A DNA stretch of 64,000 bases from Paenibacillus sp. Soil750 (GCF_001428045.1 NZ_LMSD01000004.1:62001-126000), one strand, 5' to 3'; shown: positions 9,518 to 17,571, numbered from the stretch's first letter. Numbers and translations: made by a program. Notes: a model not told the origin generated them from the sequence alone.

Positions 9518-10614
9518 AGAGAGTGATAGCGGCGCTGCTCATCTGCTTACTGCTGACAGGATGCTGGGATCAGTCTCAGCTGAAGAAGTTGCTTTTTGTC
9601 GATGTAATCGGCGTAGATTACGAGGGTGACAGCAAGCAGCTTAAGGTCAGCTATGTCATTTCCTCGCTTCAGAATGCCAATCAAGGGGGAGGCAATCCGA
9701 ACAACATATTCGTGGAGTCAACAGGCGATAACATCTATGACGCCGTGAGTAAAACAAACAAAGAATTTCCTGGCGTTCTTTCTGTACTGGAAACCAGGTT
9801 ATTTCTAATAAGCACCCGATTCGCCAAAGATCAGCCGCTGAACTATCTGAATATTACCAGTCAATTTATTGCCAATCCGTTATACGGCTATCTGGCGGTG
9901 TATGACGGCGATCTTTCGAAACTGCTGAATAAGAAGAAAATTAAAGATCAGACCTTATCCGAATTTCTGGTAGGTTTATTAGAAGAGGAGAAGAAGAGGG
10001 GGCAAATCCCCTTAAACAAATTAGTACAATTTATACTCGGGGGAGCGGGGTTCCTTAACGACTTCGCACTTAATCGGTTCGAGCCTTACGAGAACGGGGT
10101 TCGTCTAGCGGGTACCTCCTTGTTTCGAGACGGGATATATACCGGCATCAATCTCGGTGATGAGGACACCCTCTTCGCCACTCTTTTGGGTGGCACATCG
10201 GGCAAAAACCAGCTGATTACGGGTAAATTGGACGGAAAGAATTACTCGGTGCAGGTGCAGAACGCCCATCGGGATTTCCATATTAACGATAAGGATGGCG
10301 GTCTTCGTGACATTGGAATCTCGTTAAATCTGGATATTAAATTAATCGAAGCGGGACTTGACTCTAAAAGACATACGAAAGACAGCCTCAGAGAGCTGGA
10401 AAAGCAAATCACAGCTGATATTACGGCAAAGGTTACTAACGTGATTGCAACCTTGCAAAGAACGAATTGCGATTACTTACAGCTTGGACATGAGGTTTCC
10501 GCCTATCATCCGAAGCTGTTTGGAGGCATCGACTGGTGGCGCGAGCAGTATCCAAAAATCAGTATTAAGCCAAAAGTTAACATCAAGATTCTGAACACGG
10601 GTATTTTGGAATAA
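9514..10614 (+). CDS. Ger(x)C family spore germination lipoprotein (C subunit), second copy
   Basis: Lipoprotein C subunit of the second germinant receptor. The 366-residue protein has a signal peptide ending in LLTGC (lipobox Cys about residue 17) followed by WDQSQLKKLLFVDVIGVDY, the classic GerC start. The C-terminal part, about residues 250-355 (SVQVQNAHRDFHINDK ... CDYLQLGHEVSAYHPKLF in pieces), is the family's conserved third domain; GerC proteins normally show a QxxxxDxxxxG-like segment there. GGGGAGGAACG precedes the ATG. Third and last gene of the A-B-C operon; no strong terminator is obvious directly after it. Confidence 0.9.
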   Translation: MKRVIAALLICLLLTGCWDQSQLKKLLFVDVIGVDYEGDSKQLKVSYVISSLQNANQGGGNPNNIFVESTGDNIYDAVSKTNKEFPGVLSVLETRLFLISTRFAKDQPLNYLNITSQFIANPLYGYLAVYDGDLSKLLNKKKIKDQTLSEFLVGLLEEEKKRGQIPLNKLVQFILGGAGFLNDFALNRFEPYENGVRLAGTSLFRDGIYTGINLGDEDTLFATLLGGTSGKNQLITGKLDGKNYSVQVQNAHRDFHINDKDGGLRDIGISLNLDIKLIEAGLDSKRHTKDSLRELEKQITADITAKVTNVIATLQRTNCDYLQLGHEVSAYHPKLFGGIDWWREQYPKISIKPKVNIKILNTGILE

Positions 10615-10742
10615 GGTCAGCAAAAAACTTGCGTTATGCTTGCATATTTTTCCTCCATTCGAAGAATACTTAGTTGGTTGAATCTTAGCTTATACTTACG
10701 ACGCCAGTTTTCTGGTGAAAACGTAAAGGAGGTGATTGTACC

Positions 10743-10907
10743 ATGTCAACAACCAATAGTAATGACGACGTAGTAAGTCATGCAATTAATGCGGCTCAGG
10801 CGAATGCTGAAGACAGCCAATCCCAGCAACAGGTAGAGGAATTATCTGCTGCGCTGCAAAGTGCAACATCCGATGTTAGTGATGAGGAAAACACCTCACA
10901 GGAATAA
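10743..10907 (+). CDS. Small acidic Gln/Ser-rich protein of unknown function (54 aa)
   Basis: A 54-codon gene. It has an unusually strong ribosome binding site, AAAGGAGGTGA, eight bases before the ATG, and is followed within 25 bp by a perfect 14-bp terminator hairpin. This pairing of signals is why I call it real. The product is very acidic and hydrophilic, rich in Ser, Gln, Asp and Glu (for example DSQSQQQVEELS), with no Cys, Trp, Tyr or Phe. It has no signal peptide or membrane segment. The composition recalls small spore or coat-associated proteins, but no family is recognised. It lies 128 bp after the germination operon and may have its own promoter. Confidence 0.65.
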   Translation: MSTTNSNDDVVSHAINAAQANAEDSQSQQQVEELSAALQSATSDVSDEENTSQE

Positions 10908-10929
10908 TTCGCTTCAGTTCCACACCAAC

Positions 10930-10974
10930 AAAGAGCTTTCCCTCACGCTAATCGCGATGTAGGGAAAGCTCTTT
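10930..10974 (+). terminator. Rho-independent terminator after the 54-aa gene
   Basis: Perfect 14-bp inverted repeat AAAGAGCTTTCCCT / AGGGAAAGCTCTTT with a 17-nt loop, followed by ATCTTT. It ends the transcript of the small gene and possibly that of the upstream germination operon. Confidence 0.85.
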
Positions 10975-11065
10975 ATCTTTGGCAAGGGTACGAATTCCTC
11001 CATCCCATTGAACCAAACGCCCAGTTTTTGAATATGGTGTAGCAAAAACGTTGGGATGATGAAAC

Positions 11066-11704
11066 ATGAGAGATACGAGAGACATGGACCAGGACTTGGA
11101 CTTGGAACACCAACCCGTTAGTATACAAACCTATAAAGTGCTAAAGAGCAAATTAAACCTGATGTACCCCGCTGTTATTCATATGAATGCCCCTCTGGTA
11201 CAGCATAAAATCAATACAACGATTGTCGATGCCGTCAACAAGCAGCTGCATGATCAAGGATTCCCGCAGAACCCTGAAACGGATGTGACCGCTTATTATG
11301 AAATCAAAACGAATGAACGTCGCGTACTAAGTTTGTCGTTGCTCAACTATGCTTTTTCGGGCGGCGCTCACGGAATGACCATCCAACAATCATTGACCTT
11401 CAGCACAGAAACTGGGCAAAGCTACACCCTCAAGGATTTGTTCAAACCAGGCAGCGATTATGTCAAAAGAATTAGTGATATCGTTGCCGCCGAGATCAAA
11501 CAACGCGAAATCCCCTTGTTAGTTGAGTTTAAAGGCATTCGCCCTGATCAAGATTTCTATATCGCAGATAAATCGCTTGTGATCTATTTTCAACTTTACG
11601 AACTAGCCGCTTATGTGTATGGATTCCTATACTTCCCGATTTCGGTGTATGAGCTCCAGGATATCATTGCGGAAGACGGCCCGCTCGGGAAAATGATGTA
11701 CTAA
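11066..11704 (+). CDS. DUF4163/DUF3298-like domain protein (RsiV/PdaC-type fold)
   Basis: A 212-residue protein matching the DUF4163 plus DUF3298 region found in the anti-sigma factor RsiV, in PdaC and in many hypothetical proteins of Bacillota. The giveaways are LLNYAFSGGAHGMTIQQSLTF (about residues 90-110, cited in part), where AHG(x) precedes the DUF3298 half; the phrase YTLKDLFKPGSDYVKRISD; and the end FPISVYEL. Unlike extracytoplasmic relatives it has no signal peptide or membrane helix: the N-terminus RDTRDMDQDLDLEHQ is charged. It may therefore be cytoplasmic. The ribosome binding site is weak (TTGGGATGATG). It converges on the methyltransferase gene with a six-base gap. Confidence 0.75.
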   Translation: MRDTRDMDQDLDLEHQPVSIQTYKVLKSKLNLMYPAVIHMNAPLVQHKINTTIVDAVNKQLHDQGFPQNPETDVTAYYEIKTNERRVLSLSLLNYAFSGGAHGMTIQQSLTFSTETGQSYTLKDLFKPGSDYVKRISDIVAAEIKQREIPLLVEFKGIRPDQDFYIADKSLVIYFQLYELAAYVYGFLYFPISVYELQDIIAEDGPLGKMMY

Positions 11705-11710
11705 AACCGG

Positions 11711-12709
11711 CTAGACGCAAACGATTATTTGCCGACTGAAGTTGCCTTTGTTCACGGTGCAGCGTGAATCGATGTGAAACCCAACTTTGATTAAAAGCGG
11801 GTCCATCTGCTCGGTTGTAATAATGACCGCGCGCCGCGCTAATCGGCGGGCGGTTTGCAGCATGTCCAGCTTCTCATCCTCCGGCAGAACCGAGCAAAGA
11901 TTGTAAGGCATGTCCAGAATCAGCGCATCATAGAGGAGCTCTGGACTGCCTTGCAGGGCCGTAGGATGCGGAACGAGCGTCCGCATGTCAGCGATCTGGA
12001 CCACATCCGGCATGCCGAAGTGGTCCAGATTCACCCGCGCGCCGCGTACGGCCAGCGGGTTGATGTCGTAGCCCACGATGTCGATCCCCATCGACATCGC
12101 CTCCACCAGCACCGTGCCGATGCCGCAGCACGGGTCAATGACCCGCGTGCCCGCCACCTCGGGCACGGCGATGTTCACCACCGCCCGCGCGAGGCGCGTC
12201 CCCAGGGCGGTGGAGTAGTTCTGTGGCTTCTGCTGATGCTGAAGCCACACGGCTTCGCCGTAGCTGCCCTCGCCGAACAACCACCGGCCTCCCAGCTCCG
12301 TCACGGCGAAGTATTGCTCCGGCCTGCGCATCTCGGCCTTGCCGCGCAGCCCCAGCCCTAGTTCGCGCTCGACGTTTCGCTGGCAGTCATAGCTGACCGC
12401 CGTGTCCGTCTCCGCGAACACGACCTTGAACGTTGCGCCGCGCACGGTCAACGTCTTTAATTCAGAGGCCAGCGCAGGCAGGCTGTCGGCCTCAAAGGCA
12501 ACATCCATCCGCAGCTTTAGAAACGGGCTGCGGCTCGGCTCCACCCTGCGCGCGCTGACGGCGTAACGCGCCTCAATCACAGCCTCTGCGCCCAACAATG
12601 TGCGCAGCTCCAGCTGACACAACGCCTGCTCATCTTCATGACAGGCAAATACATAGACATATTTCCCGTTTTGTTCTAGACTCTTATGTTTCATACTCAT
12701 CTGCTTCAT
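11711..12709 (-). CDS. TRM11/RlmKL-type RNA (guanine-N2) methyltransferase family protein
   Basis: A SAM-dependent methyltransferase related to TRM11 and the RlmK/L group, probably modifying tRNA or rRNA. The catalytic half (about residues 180-330) shows motif I as DPCCGIGTVLVEAM, the acidic motif II loop as VGYDINPLAVRGA, and motif IV as DMPYNL, the (D/N)PPY-like active site of N-methyltransferases. The N-terminal ~160 residues would bind substrate; no clear THUMP domain is seen. The start is uncertain: ATG 12709, 12700 or 12694 follow GAGGG, while the in-frame ATG at 12739 overlaps the LysR gene end. A GC-rich patch covers about 12000-12560 within the gene. It is downstream of, and probably co-transcribed with, the LysR gene. 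Confidence 0.78.
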   Translation of the reverse strand: MKQMSMKHKSLEQNGKYVYVFACHEDEQALCQLELRTLLGAEAVIEARYAVSARRVEPSRSPFLKLRMDVAFEADSLPALASELKTLTVRGATFKVVFAETDTAVSYDCQRNVERELGLGLRGKAEMRRPEQYFAVTELGGRWLFGEGSYGEAVWLQHQQKPQNYSTALGTRLARAVVNIAVPEVAGTRVIDPCCGIGTVLVEAMSMGIDIVGYDINPLAVRGARVNLDHFGMPDVVQIADMRTLVPHPTALQGSPELLYDALILDMPYNLCSVLPEDEKLDMLQTARRLARRAVIITTEQMDPLLIKVGFHIDSRCTVNKGNFSRQIIVCV

Positions 12710-12731
12710 ACCCTCACTCTTTCCTGCACAC

Positions 12732-13622
12732 TTAAGCAAATTCCTGAATAACCTGCTTCACGAACGTATCCATCGTTTTACACAAAAACATATCTTTCCG
12801 ATACACAATGCCCACTTCCTTCTGTGGAATGGGATCGATAATCGGGATTGCGCACAGCTTCTGCTCACGCATCTGATCACCCATGCCCTCCACATAGGAT
12901 TGAGGCAATATGGCTCCACACACATGATTTTTCGCCATTTGCAGCAAAGATTCGAGCGTTGAGAGCTCCACAATTGGCTTCCAAGCAAGTCCGATCTGCG
13001 CGCAGCAATCATCCATCATTTGCCGAACATAGAACTTCTGCTGCAGCATCGCTATTGGAATCTCGGTCAACTCCGCTAACCTGATCTCCTTCACCTGCTC
13101 TTGGGCAAATGCATGCTGAGCCGACACCACAAGTTGAAGCTTCTCTTGGTATAACGGCATACATCGAAGCTGCTCGTCCTCCTCAGGCAAAAAGACAACA
13201 CCCACATCCAACTCATTGCTCAGCAGCTTTTCTTTGGTCTCTTCCGTTGCCAACTCCATCACCGATAGCTCGATTTTGGGATAATTGGCATGAAACGTCA
13301 TGATTGTCGCCGTCAGCAAATGATTCCCTGAACAGCCGATTCGCAATCGTCCGCGCTGCATGCCTTGGAGCTCATTCATTGCCATCTGCGCTTGCTCCAG
13401 CTCATGGAAAATATTCCGGCTATGCTTGCGCAAAATCTCGCCCGCTTCGGTCACATAAATCTTTTTGCCGATTCGCTGAAAAAGTGGAGAACCCACTCGA
13501 TCCTCCAGCAATCGAATCTGTTGACTCAGTGTAGGCTGGCTAATGCCCAGCTTCTCTGCTGCTTTGGTGAAGTGCAGTTCCTCACACACCGCCAAAAAAT
13601 ACACCAATAACCGATAATCCAC
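12732..13622 (-). CDS. LysR-family transcriptional regulator
   Basis: A 296-residue LysR-type regulator. Residues 1-60 form the winged HTH (FTKAAEKLGISQPTLSQQIR), followed by an effector-binding periplasmic-binding-protein-like domain (about 90-290). The start is GTG 13622, preceded by GGGGGACGTCAG. It diverges from ilvE, with 132 bp between the two starts. Two clear dyads lie in that gap (13637-13657 and 13668-13696). The first contains a T-N11-A box, the hallmark LysR site, so this protein probably controls its own gene and ilvE. The ligand is not readable; a branched-chain amino acid or keto acid would fit the neighbour. Confidence 0.9.
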   Translation of the reverse strand: MDYRLLVYFLAVCEELHFTKAAEKLGISQPTLSQQIRLLEDRVGSPLFQRIGKKIYVTEAGEILRKHSRNIFHELEQAQMAMNELQGMQRGRLRIGCSGNHLLTATIMTFHANYPKIELSVMELATEETKEKLLSNELDVGVVFLPEEDEQLRCMPLYQEKLQLVVSAQHAFAQEQVKEIRLAELTEIPIAMLQQKFYVRQMMDDCCAQIGLAWKPIVELSTLESLLQMAKNHVCGAILPQSYVEGMGDQMREQKLCAIPIIDPIPQKEVGIVYRKDMFLCKTMDTFVKQVIQEFA

Positions 13623-13636
13623 CTGACGTCCCCCCG

Positions 13637-13657
13637 ATCATAGCTATTAACTATGAT
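13637..13657. promoter_or_regulatory. LysR-type operator (T-N11-A dyad)
   Basis: Inverted repeat ATCATAG-N7-CTATGAT with perfect 7-bp arms, containing ATAG-N7-CTAT, a textbook LysR box. It lies 15 bp upstream of the LysR GTG start, which suits autorepression. Confidence 0.7.
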
Positions 13658-13667
13658 AGTAATTGAT

Positions 13668-13696
13668 AAATCGCAATTGATCAATGATTGCGATTT
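13668..13696. promoter_or_regulatory. Second dyad in the lysR-ilvE intergenic region
   Basis: Perfect 10-bp arms AAATCGCAAT / ATTGCGATTT separated by nine bases. It lies 59 bp upstream of the ilvE ATG, a plausible activator or repressor site for ilvE. Its sequence differs from the LysR box next to it. Confidence 0.6.
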
Positions 13697-13754
13697 TTCT
13701 ATAGTTAAGGGTAAAAGATTGTGAGAAACCTCAATAGGAAAGGTGGCACAACAT

Positions 13755-14825
13755 ATGTACGGAAGCATTCGCATCGAACAAAATCTAAAGGGCAAGCCCC
13801 TGCCCAATTTAGACGAAAATCTGGGGTTTGGAAAGCTTTTTACAAATCATATGTTTATGATGGATTACGAAGAAGGTCAAGGCTGGCATGATCCGCGCAT
13901 CGTTCCCTACGGTCCGATCTCCCATGATCCCGCGGCGATGGTTTTCCACTATGGGCAAGCAGTTTTCGAAGGTATGAAGGCATTTCGCACCGAGAACGAT
14001 GACGTTGTTTTATTTCGGCCAGATCAAAATGCTAAGCGTTTGAACCGCTCTAGCGAACGTCTAAGCATCCCGCAAATGGATGAAGAATTCGTTGTCCGTG
14101 CCATTCAGGAGCTAGTTCGTGTTGATGCTGCTTGGGTGCCGAAGAAGAACGGCTCCTCCTTGTACATCCGCCCTTTCGTTATTGCAACGGAAGCGATTCT
14201 AGGTGTCCGCCCATCTATGCAGTATTCCTTTATCATCATTATGTCGCCTGTTGATGCTTACTATGACGAGGGGCTGCAGCCGATTAACATCCTTGTGGAA
14301 AGCTATTATGCTCGATCCGTGCAAGGCGGGACAGGCAATGCCAAAGTAGCCGGCAATTACGCAGCTAGCTTGAAGGCACAAATGCTGGCCAAAGAGAATA
14401 ACTGCGCCCAAGTGTTATGGCTCGACGCTATTGAGAAGAAATATTTAGAAGAAGTCGGCAGTATGAATGTCTTTTTCAAAATTAACGGTGAAGTCGTCAC
14501 GCCTAGCCTAAGCGGCAGCATTCTCGAAGGAATCACGCGTGGAAGCATCATCCACCTGCTGAAAGAATGGGGTATCCCCGTATCTGAGCGAAAAATATCA
14601 ATCGATGACATCGTTAAGGCTCATGCGGATGGGACTCTGGAAGAGGCTTTCGGCACCGGCACCGCTGCGGTTGTATCGCCAATTGGCAGCCTGCTGTGGA
14701 ACGGTACACCGATGGTCGTCAACCATGGAGAGATCGGTGAGCTTGTCGAGCGACTATATACAACGATCACCGGTATTCAAAGTGGGAAGCTGCCGGACAC
14801 GTTCGGTTGGTTGTTGAAGGTTTAA
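13755..14825 (+). CDS. ilvE: Branched-chain amino acid aminotransferase (class IV, BCAT)
   Basis: PLP-dependent transaminase of the last step of valine, leucine and isoleucine synthesis and the first step of their breakdown; cytoplasmic. The 356-residue protein is of the longer BCAT subgroup. Seen: FGKLFTNHMFMMDY near the N-terminus, FHYGQAVFEGMKAF, and RPFVIATEAILGVRPS. The region AKVAGNYAASLKAQ carries the PLP lysine, followed by QVLWLDAIEKKYLEEVGSMN and GTGTAAVVSPIG. ATG 13755 is eight bases after AAAGGTGG; the in-frame GTG at 13743 lies inside that ribosome binding site. The gene is monocistronic, diverges from a LysR regulator and ends in a strong hairpin terminator. Confidence 0.95.
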   Translation: MYGSIRIEQNLKGKPLPNLDENLGFGKLFTNHMFMMDYEEGQGWHDPRIVPYGPISHDPAAMVFHYGQAVFEGMKAFRTENDDVVLFRPDQNAKRLNRSSERLSIPQMDEEFVVRAIQELVRVDAAWVPKKNGSSLYIRPFVIATEAILGVRPSMQYSFIIIMSPVDAYYDEGLQPINILVESYYARSVQGGTGNAKVAGNYAASLKAQMLAKENNCAQVLWLDAIEKKYLEEVGSMNVFFKINGEVVTPSLSGSILEGITRGSIIHLLKEWGIPVSERKISIDDIVKAHADGTLEEAFGTGTAAVVSPIGSLLWNGTPMVVNHGEIGELVERLYTTITGIQSGKLPDTFGWLLKV

Positions 14826-14833
14826 AATCTATG

Positions 14834-14893
14834 TTGTCGCGAAATAACTGCGCGACAAATAACCGACGAAGTTTCTATTCGTCGGTTATTTGT
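14834..14893 (+). terminator. Terminator pair after ilvE
   Basis: A small hairpin (TTGTCGCG / CGCGACAA, about 14834-14857) overlaps the start of a strong one: 16-bp arms ACAAATAACCGACGAA (14855-14870) and TTCGTCGGTTATTTGT (14878-14893) around a 7-nt loop. The two overlap by two to three bases, so they may be mutually exclusive. Confidence 0.8.
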
Positions 14894-15006
14894 TCATTGA
14901 TTCTATTTAGGTAGATAGATGTTTGAATAGAGACAGAGTTGGGGGCTTGGCAAGTTAGTTGGCCCTCACCAACTACTTCAACTGCCTCCACCGCCGCTCT
15001 CCCCAC

Positions 15007-15182
15007 TGGATAAATACAGTAGAATCTCATTTTCAACCGCTAAATATCAACTTTGATTGGATAAATCCACTCATATAGTTGAATTAAGGCCCCAATAGCC
15101 CGATTTCGGGAATATCTGCTGTATAAATCCAATGAAACAGCCATTTCATCTCTCGGATTTAGAATTTCAGTGGATAAATCCA
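15007..15182. repeat. Four-module intergenic repeat island A
   Basis: Two direct modules (CTGGATAAATACAGTAGAAT from 15006; TTGGATAAATCCACTCATAT from 15057) are followed by two inverted ones ending TATAAATCCA at 15131 and GGATAAATCCA at 15182. Spacing is 51 bp between the direct pair and 51 bp between the inverted pair. The F-F-R-R layout is the same as in islands B-F. No ORF of note. Lies in the convergent gap between ilvE and the YkvA-like gene. Confidence 0.75.
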
Positions 15183-15213
15183 ATGGGGAGTTAGGTTTAG
15201 GTGTAGATTTATC

Positions 15214-15275
15214 GGGTTTGGGTTCAGGTTCAGGTTCAGGTTCAGGTTAAGATTAAGATTAAGATTAGGGTTAAG
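15214..15275. repeat. Degenerate hexamer tandem tract (GGTTCA / GATTAA)
   Basis: Consecutive six-base units: several GGTTCA copies (about 15230-15248), then GATTAA copies, then GGGTTAAGG. It separates islands A and B. Looks like slippage-prone sequence; it encodes no convincing peptide. Confidence 0.7.
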
Positions 15276-15332
15276 GTTGGTACTTAGCACCTGGAAGTTG
15301 CTGTTTTGAGGTTACCGTATCCGACGAATAGA

Positions 15333-15509
15333 TGGAAATCATACAGTTAAATCCACACTATTCCCCGACTTTAGCGGGATAGCTGGAAAATATGTAGTTA
15401 ATTCCGCTCGTTTTCAGCGAAACTGGCGGATATGAGGAAAATAACTACGTATTTTCCATCTAATCGTGATTTTTACCCGTAAACCGTGAAATTAGCTGTA
15501 GATTTTCCA
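15333..15509. repeat. Four-module intergenic repeat island B
   Basis: Direct modules TGGAAATCATACAGTTAAAT (15333) and TGGAAAATATGTAGTTAATT (15384); inverted modules ending in ATTTTCCA at 15458 and 15509. Geometry is 51/75/51 bp, total 177 bp, exactly as in islands D, E and F. Short flanking arms are visible: GAATAG/CTATTC around the first module and AGCGG/CCGCT around the second. Confidence 0.8.
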
Positions 15510-15652
15510 GTTAAACGAGGAACTCAACGGGCTCAGCTCCTTCAACCGCTCCCCACATATGGCGCGGCATCCGCCGGCTCCTCGTTCCTTTTCTTTTTGC
15601 TTCAAATAGTGCCCTCACGTTCCCTTATCGGATACCTGCATCCCTCTACCAA

Positions 15653-16087
15653 CTACTTCTCCACATGCACGTCATCGTCCTTCGCTTTCCCCTGCTCCTG
15701 AACTACGTGACCATCAATATCGATAATATCTTTGCTGCTCACAGCATCGTCTCCAAGGAAATCCCTCAGCTTGCTCTTCGCTTTCCGCCTAACCTCGTCA
15801 TCGATGCTCTTTGACACAGCTGCCAAGGCTAAGCCTAGTGCACTTAGATCATCCACATATCCCACTATCGGCAGTAAATCAGGCATTAGATCTAACGGCA
15901 AGATGAGATACCCCAATGCACCATAGATTTGAACCTTTGCGCGGAGCGGTGTTTTCGGGCTATCCAATGCATAAAAAAGCAGCAATCCGCTATAAATTAC
16001 TTTACTGCCGGCTTTCTTAGCACCTTTTTTCAACTTGGACCAGAAGCCATCAATAGTGAAATACTTTTCATATTTGGACGCATTCAT
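15653..16087 (-). CDS. DUF1232 (YkvA-type) membrane protein
   Basis: A 144-residue protein of the YkvA/DUF1232 family, small membrane proteins of unknown function. The conserved core LLFYALDSPKTPLRAKVQIYGALGYLILPLDLMPDLLPIVGYVDDLSAL (cited by its parts, about residues 36-84) contains the diagnostic LPLDLxPDxxPxxGxxDD segment. The C-terminal 50 residues are charged (DDEVRRKAKSKLRDFLGDD) and probably cytoplasmic. No neighbouring gene is linked: upstream is a divergent CDGSH gene and downstream a long gap with islands A and B. Confidence 0.85.
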   Translation of the reverse strand: MNASKYEKYFTIDGFWSKLKKGAKKAGSKVIYSGLLLFYALDSPKTPLRAKVQIYGALGYLILPLDLMPDLLPIVGYVDDLSALGLALAAVSKSIDDEVRRKAKSKLRDFLGDDAVSSKDIIDIDGHVVQEQGKAKDDDVHVEK

Positions 16088-16346
16088 GTAGCGATCACTC
16101 CATTCATCAGCAATTACTCTGTATATACCCCTATTTTACACCTATCTCACGCATGAAGCTTAATTCTTATTGTTATGGCACTAATTGATTATAGATAATC
16201 GCATCTGGCAACAATGGTGAGAAATCCTCTACCCACGGCCATGCAAAGATGCAGCCCGCGTTAGAGGAACTATTATCGCCAGTAGAAAGATGATTGCGGG
16301 AATCAAAATCTCATACTTTCTACGATGGCAAAAAAATTGGAGGCGT

Positions 16347-16538
16347 ATGGTTGTGGCAGAGATTAAAGTTCTGGATAATGGTCCCCTACTTGTAACTGGC
16401 GTTACGTTAATGGATGGTGAAGGAGATCCCATGGAAACAAAAGAACAGATTTACCTGTGTCGTTGCGGACTCTCTTCGAACAAACCTTATTGTAACGGTG
16501 CTCATAAAGGGCATTTTGAAAGCCAGGTTCGCGACTAA
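16347..16538 (+). CDS. CDGSH-type iron-sulfur domain protein
   Basis: A 63-residue protein expected to bind a [2Fe-2S] cluster through three cysteines and one histidine. The motif reads CRCGLSSNKPYCNGAHKG: C-x-C-x2-S-x3-P-x-C-N-G-A-H, i.e. the family consensus with Asn and Ala in place of Asp and Ser of CDGSH. Such variants are common in bacterial members. The N-terminal part, IKVLDNGPLLVTGVTLMDGEG, is the usual strand preceding the motif. The start is ATG 16347 or GTG 16353 after TTGGAGG; a longer reading from 16290 has no ribosome binding site. Its role is probably redox or iron-sulfur transfer. Confidence 0.85.
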   Translation: MVVAEIKVLDNGPLLVTGVTLMDGEGDPMETKEQIYLCRCGLSSNKPYCNGAHKGHFESQVRD

Positions 16539-16576
16539 CTTATAGCACGCGTACGACCGTTCTAACGTTCTACTAC

Positions 16577-16619
16577 CAAAGGGCTGCTCTCAAGTTGATA
16601 CTTGAGGAATAGCCCTTTG
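16577..16619. terminator. Bidirectional terminator between convergent genes
   Basis: Arms CAAAGGGCT / AGCCCTTTG (outer) and CTCAAG / CTTGAG (inner) around a TTGATA loop, with flanking A and T residues. It serves the CDGSH gene and the convergent unknown gene at 16625. Confidence 0.8.
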
Positions 16620-16624
16620 TATAT

Positions 16625-17344
16625 TTAGTGTATGGACGATCGCCCGATCGAACCATTCTCTCGCTCATTGGTTATCATCAGCGTGGCACGCAGATCGTTC
16701 AGATTCGTGTACGCTTGCAATTCGAAAGGTACGCTGACAGAAGCAGGCAAAACGATATACCAAACGGTATAACCCTCATCAGTCTTTACAATCTCGGCTT
16801 CATACTCCCTCGCCCCTGCTTTATCTCCCTTCACAATGATATGTGTGATAGACGTATCTCCGATTTCTCCAAATAACAGGAATGTCCCTCTGGGTTTTTC
16901 CAACCGAATTGGCATCATCATATAGGAAAGTGCAGTATCCGACGATGTGTCCATCTTATCTGCGCCAATAGAGTACCCACCACCAGAAGCCCATTTCCAC
17001 CCCAGCCATGATTTCTTAGCGATTTCTACTTTCAAGTCTGTCCCGCTATGATCTTGCAGCCGTTTGCTGAATTGTAGAACGCCTTCGTGAACAGGCTCCC
17101 TAAAAATGACTTTATATTTATCTTCAATGGAAGATCCTCGAAATTGTCGGATTGCCTCCTCGGACGTTCGTTCGAGTGGGATACGCAGTGTCTCTGTAAG
17201 CCCCATCGCCTTGGACAGCCGCCAATCTGCTATACCTCCCGGCTTTTCTATCACATAGATCGTGCAATAGGCTAGGATAAGCACAACAAAGAGCATCCCT
17301 GTCACCAAAGCGTATCTGGGCATTCGCCGGACTACGTTTAGCAT
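16625..17344 (-). CDS. Single-pass membrane protein of unknown function
   Basis: A 239-residue protein with an N-terminal membrane anchor (about residues 9-30, ALVTGMLFVVLILAYCTIYVI) and an external domain of about 200 residues. I do not recognise a family. The external part is beta-rich and contains WLGWKWASGGGYSIG and THIIVKGDKAGAREYEAEIV. The start is ATG 17344 (GGAGGT nine bases upstream) or ATG 17350; a longer reading to 17392 has no ribosome binding site. It shares a bidirectional terminator with the CDGSH gene and is transcribed alone. Confidence 0.65.
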   Translation of the reverse strand: MLNVVRRMPRYALVTGMLFVVLILAYCTIYVIEKPGGIADWRLSKAMGLTETLRIPLERTSEEAIRQFRGSSIEDKYKVIFREPVHEGVLQFSKRLQDHSGTDLKVEIAKKSWLGWKWASGGGYSIGADKMDTSSDTALSYMMMPIRLEKPRGTFLLFGEIGDTSITHIIVKGDKAGAREYEAEIVKTDEGYTVWYIVLPASVSVPFELQAYTNLNDLRATLMITNERENGSIGRSSIH

Positions 17345-17571
17345 GTGCATTCTACCTCCGTTCGATGATAATTGGGGGCGTAAGTTGAACACACCACTCG
17401 CTTATTTTACCATTCGTTGGAAGTTACTGTCACGATTTTATCCCCATCATAGGTTCAAGCAGCCTCAACTAACTTTTACCCAAGTCCATCTAAAGAAAGC
17501 CCTATACAACGCATACCATATCCTGTATGGTGTTGAAATCAACAACTTACAGCATGAAATGAGGCCATCGT

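Noticed and set aside
12848-13534. Plus-strand short frames over the LysR gene
   Set aside because: They are antisense to a complete LysR regulator and have no translation signals.
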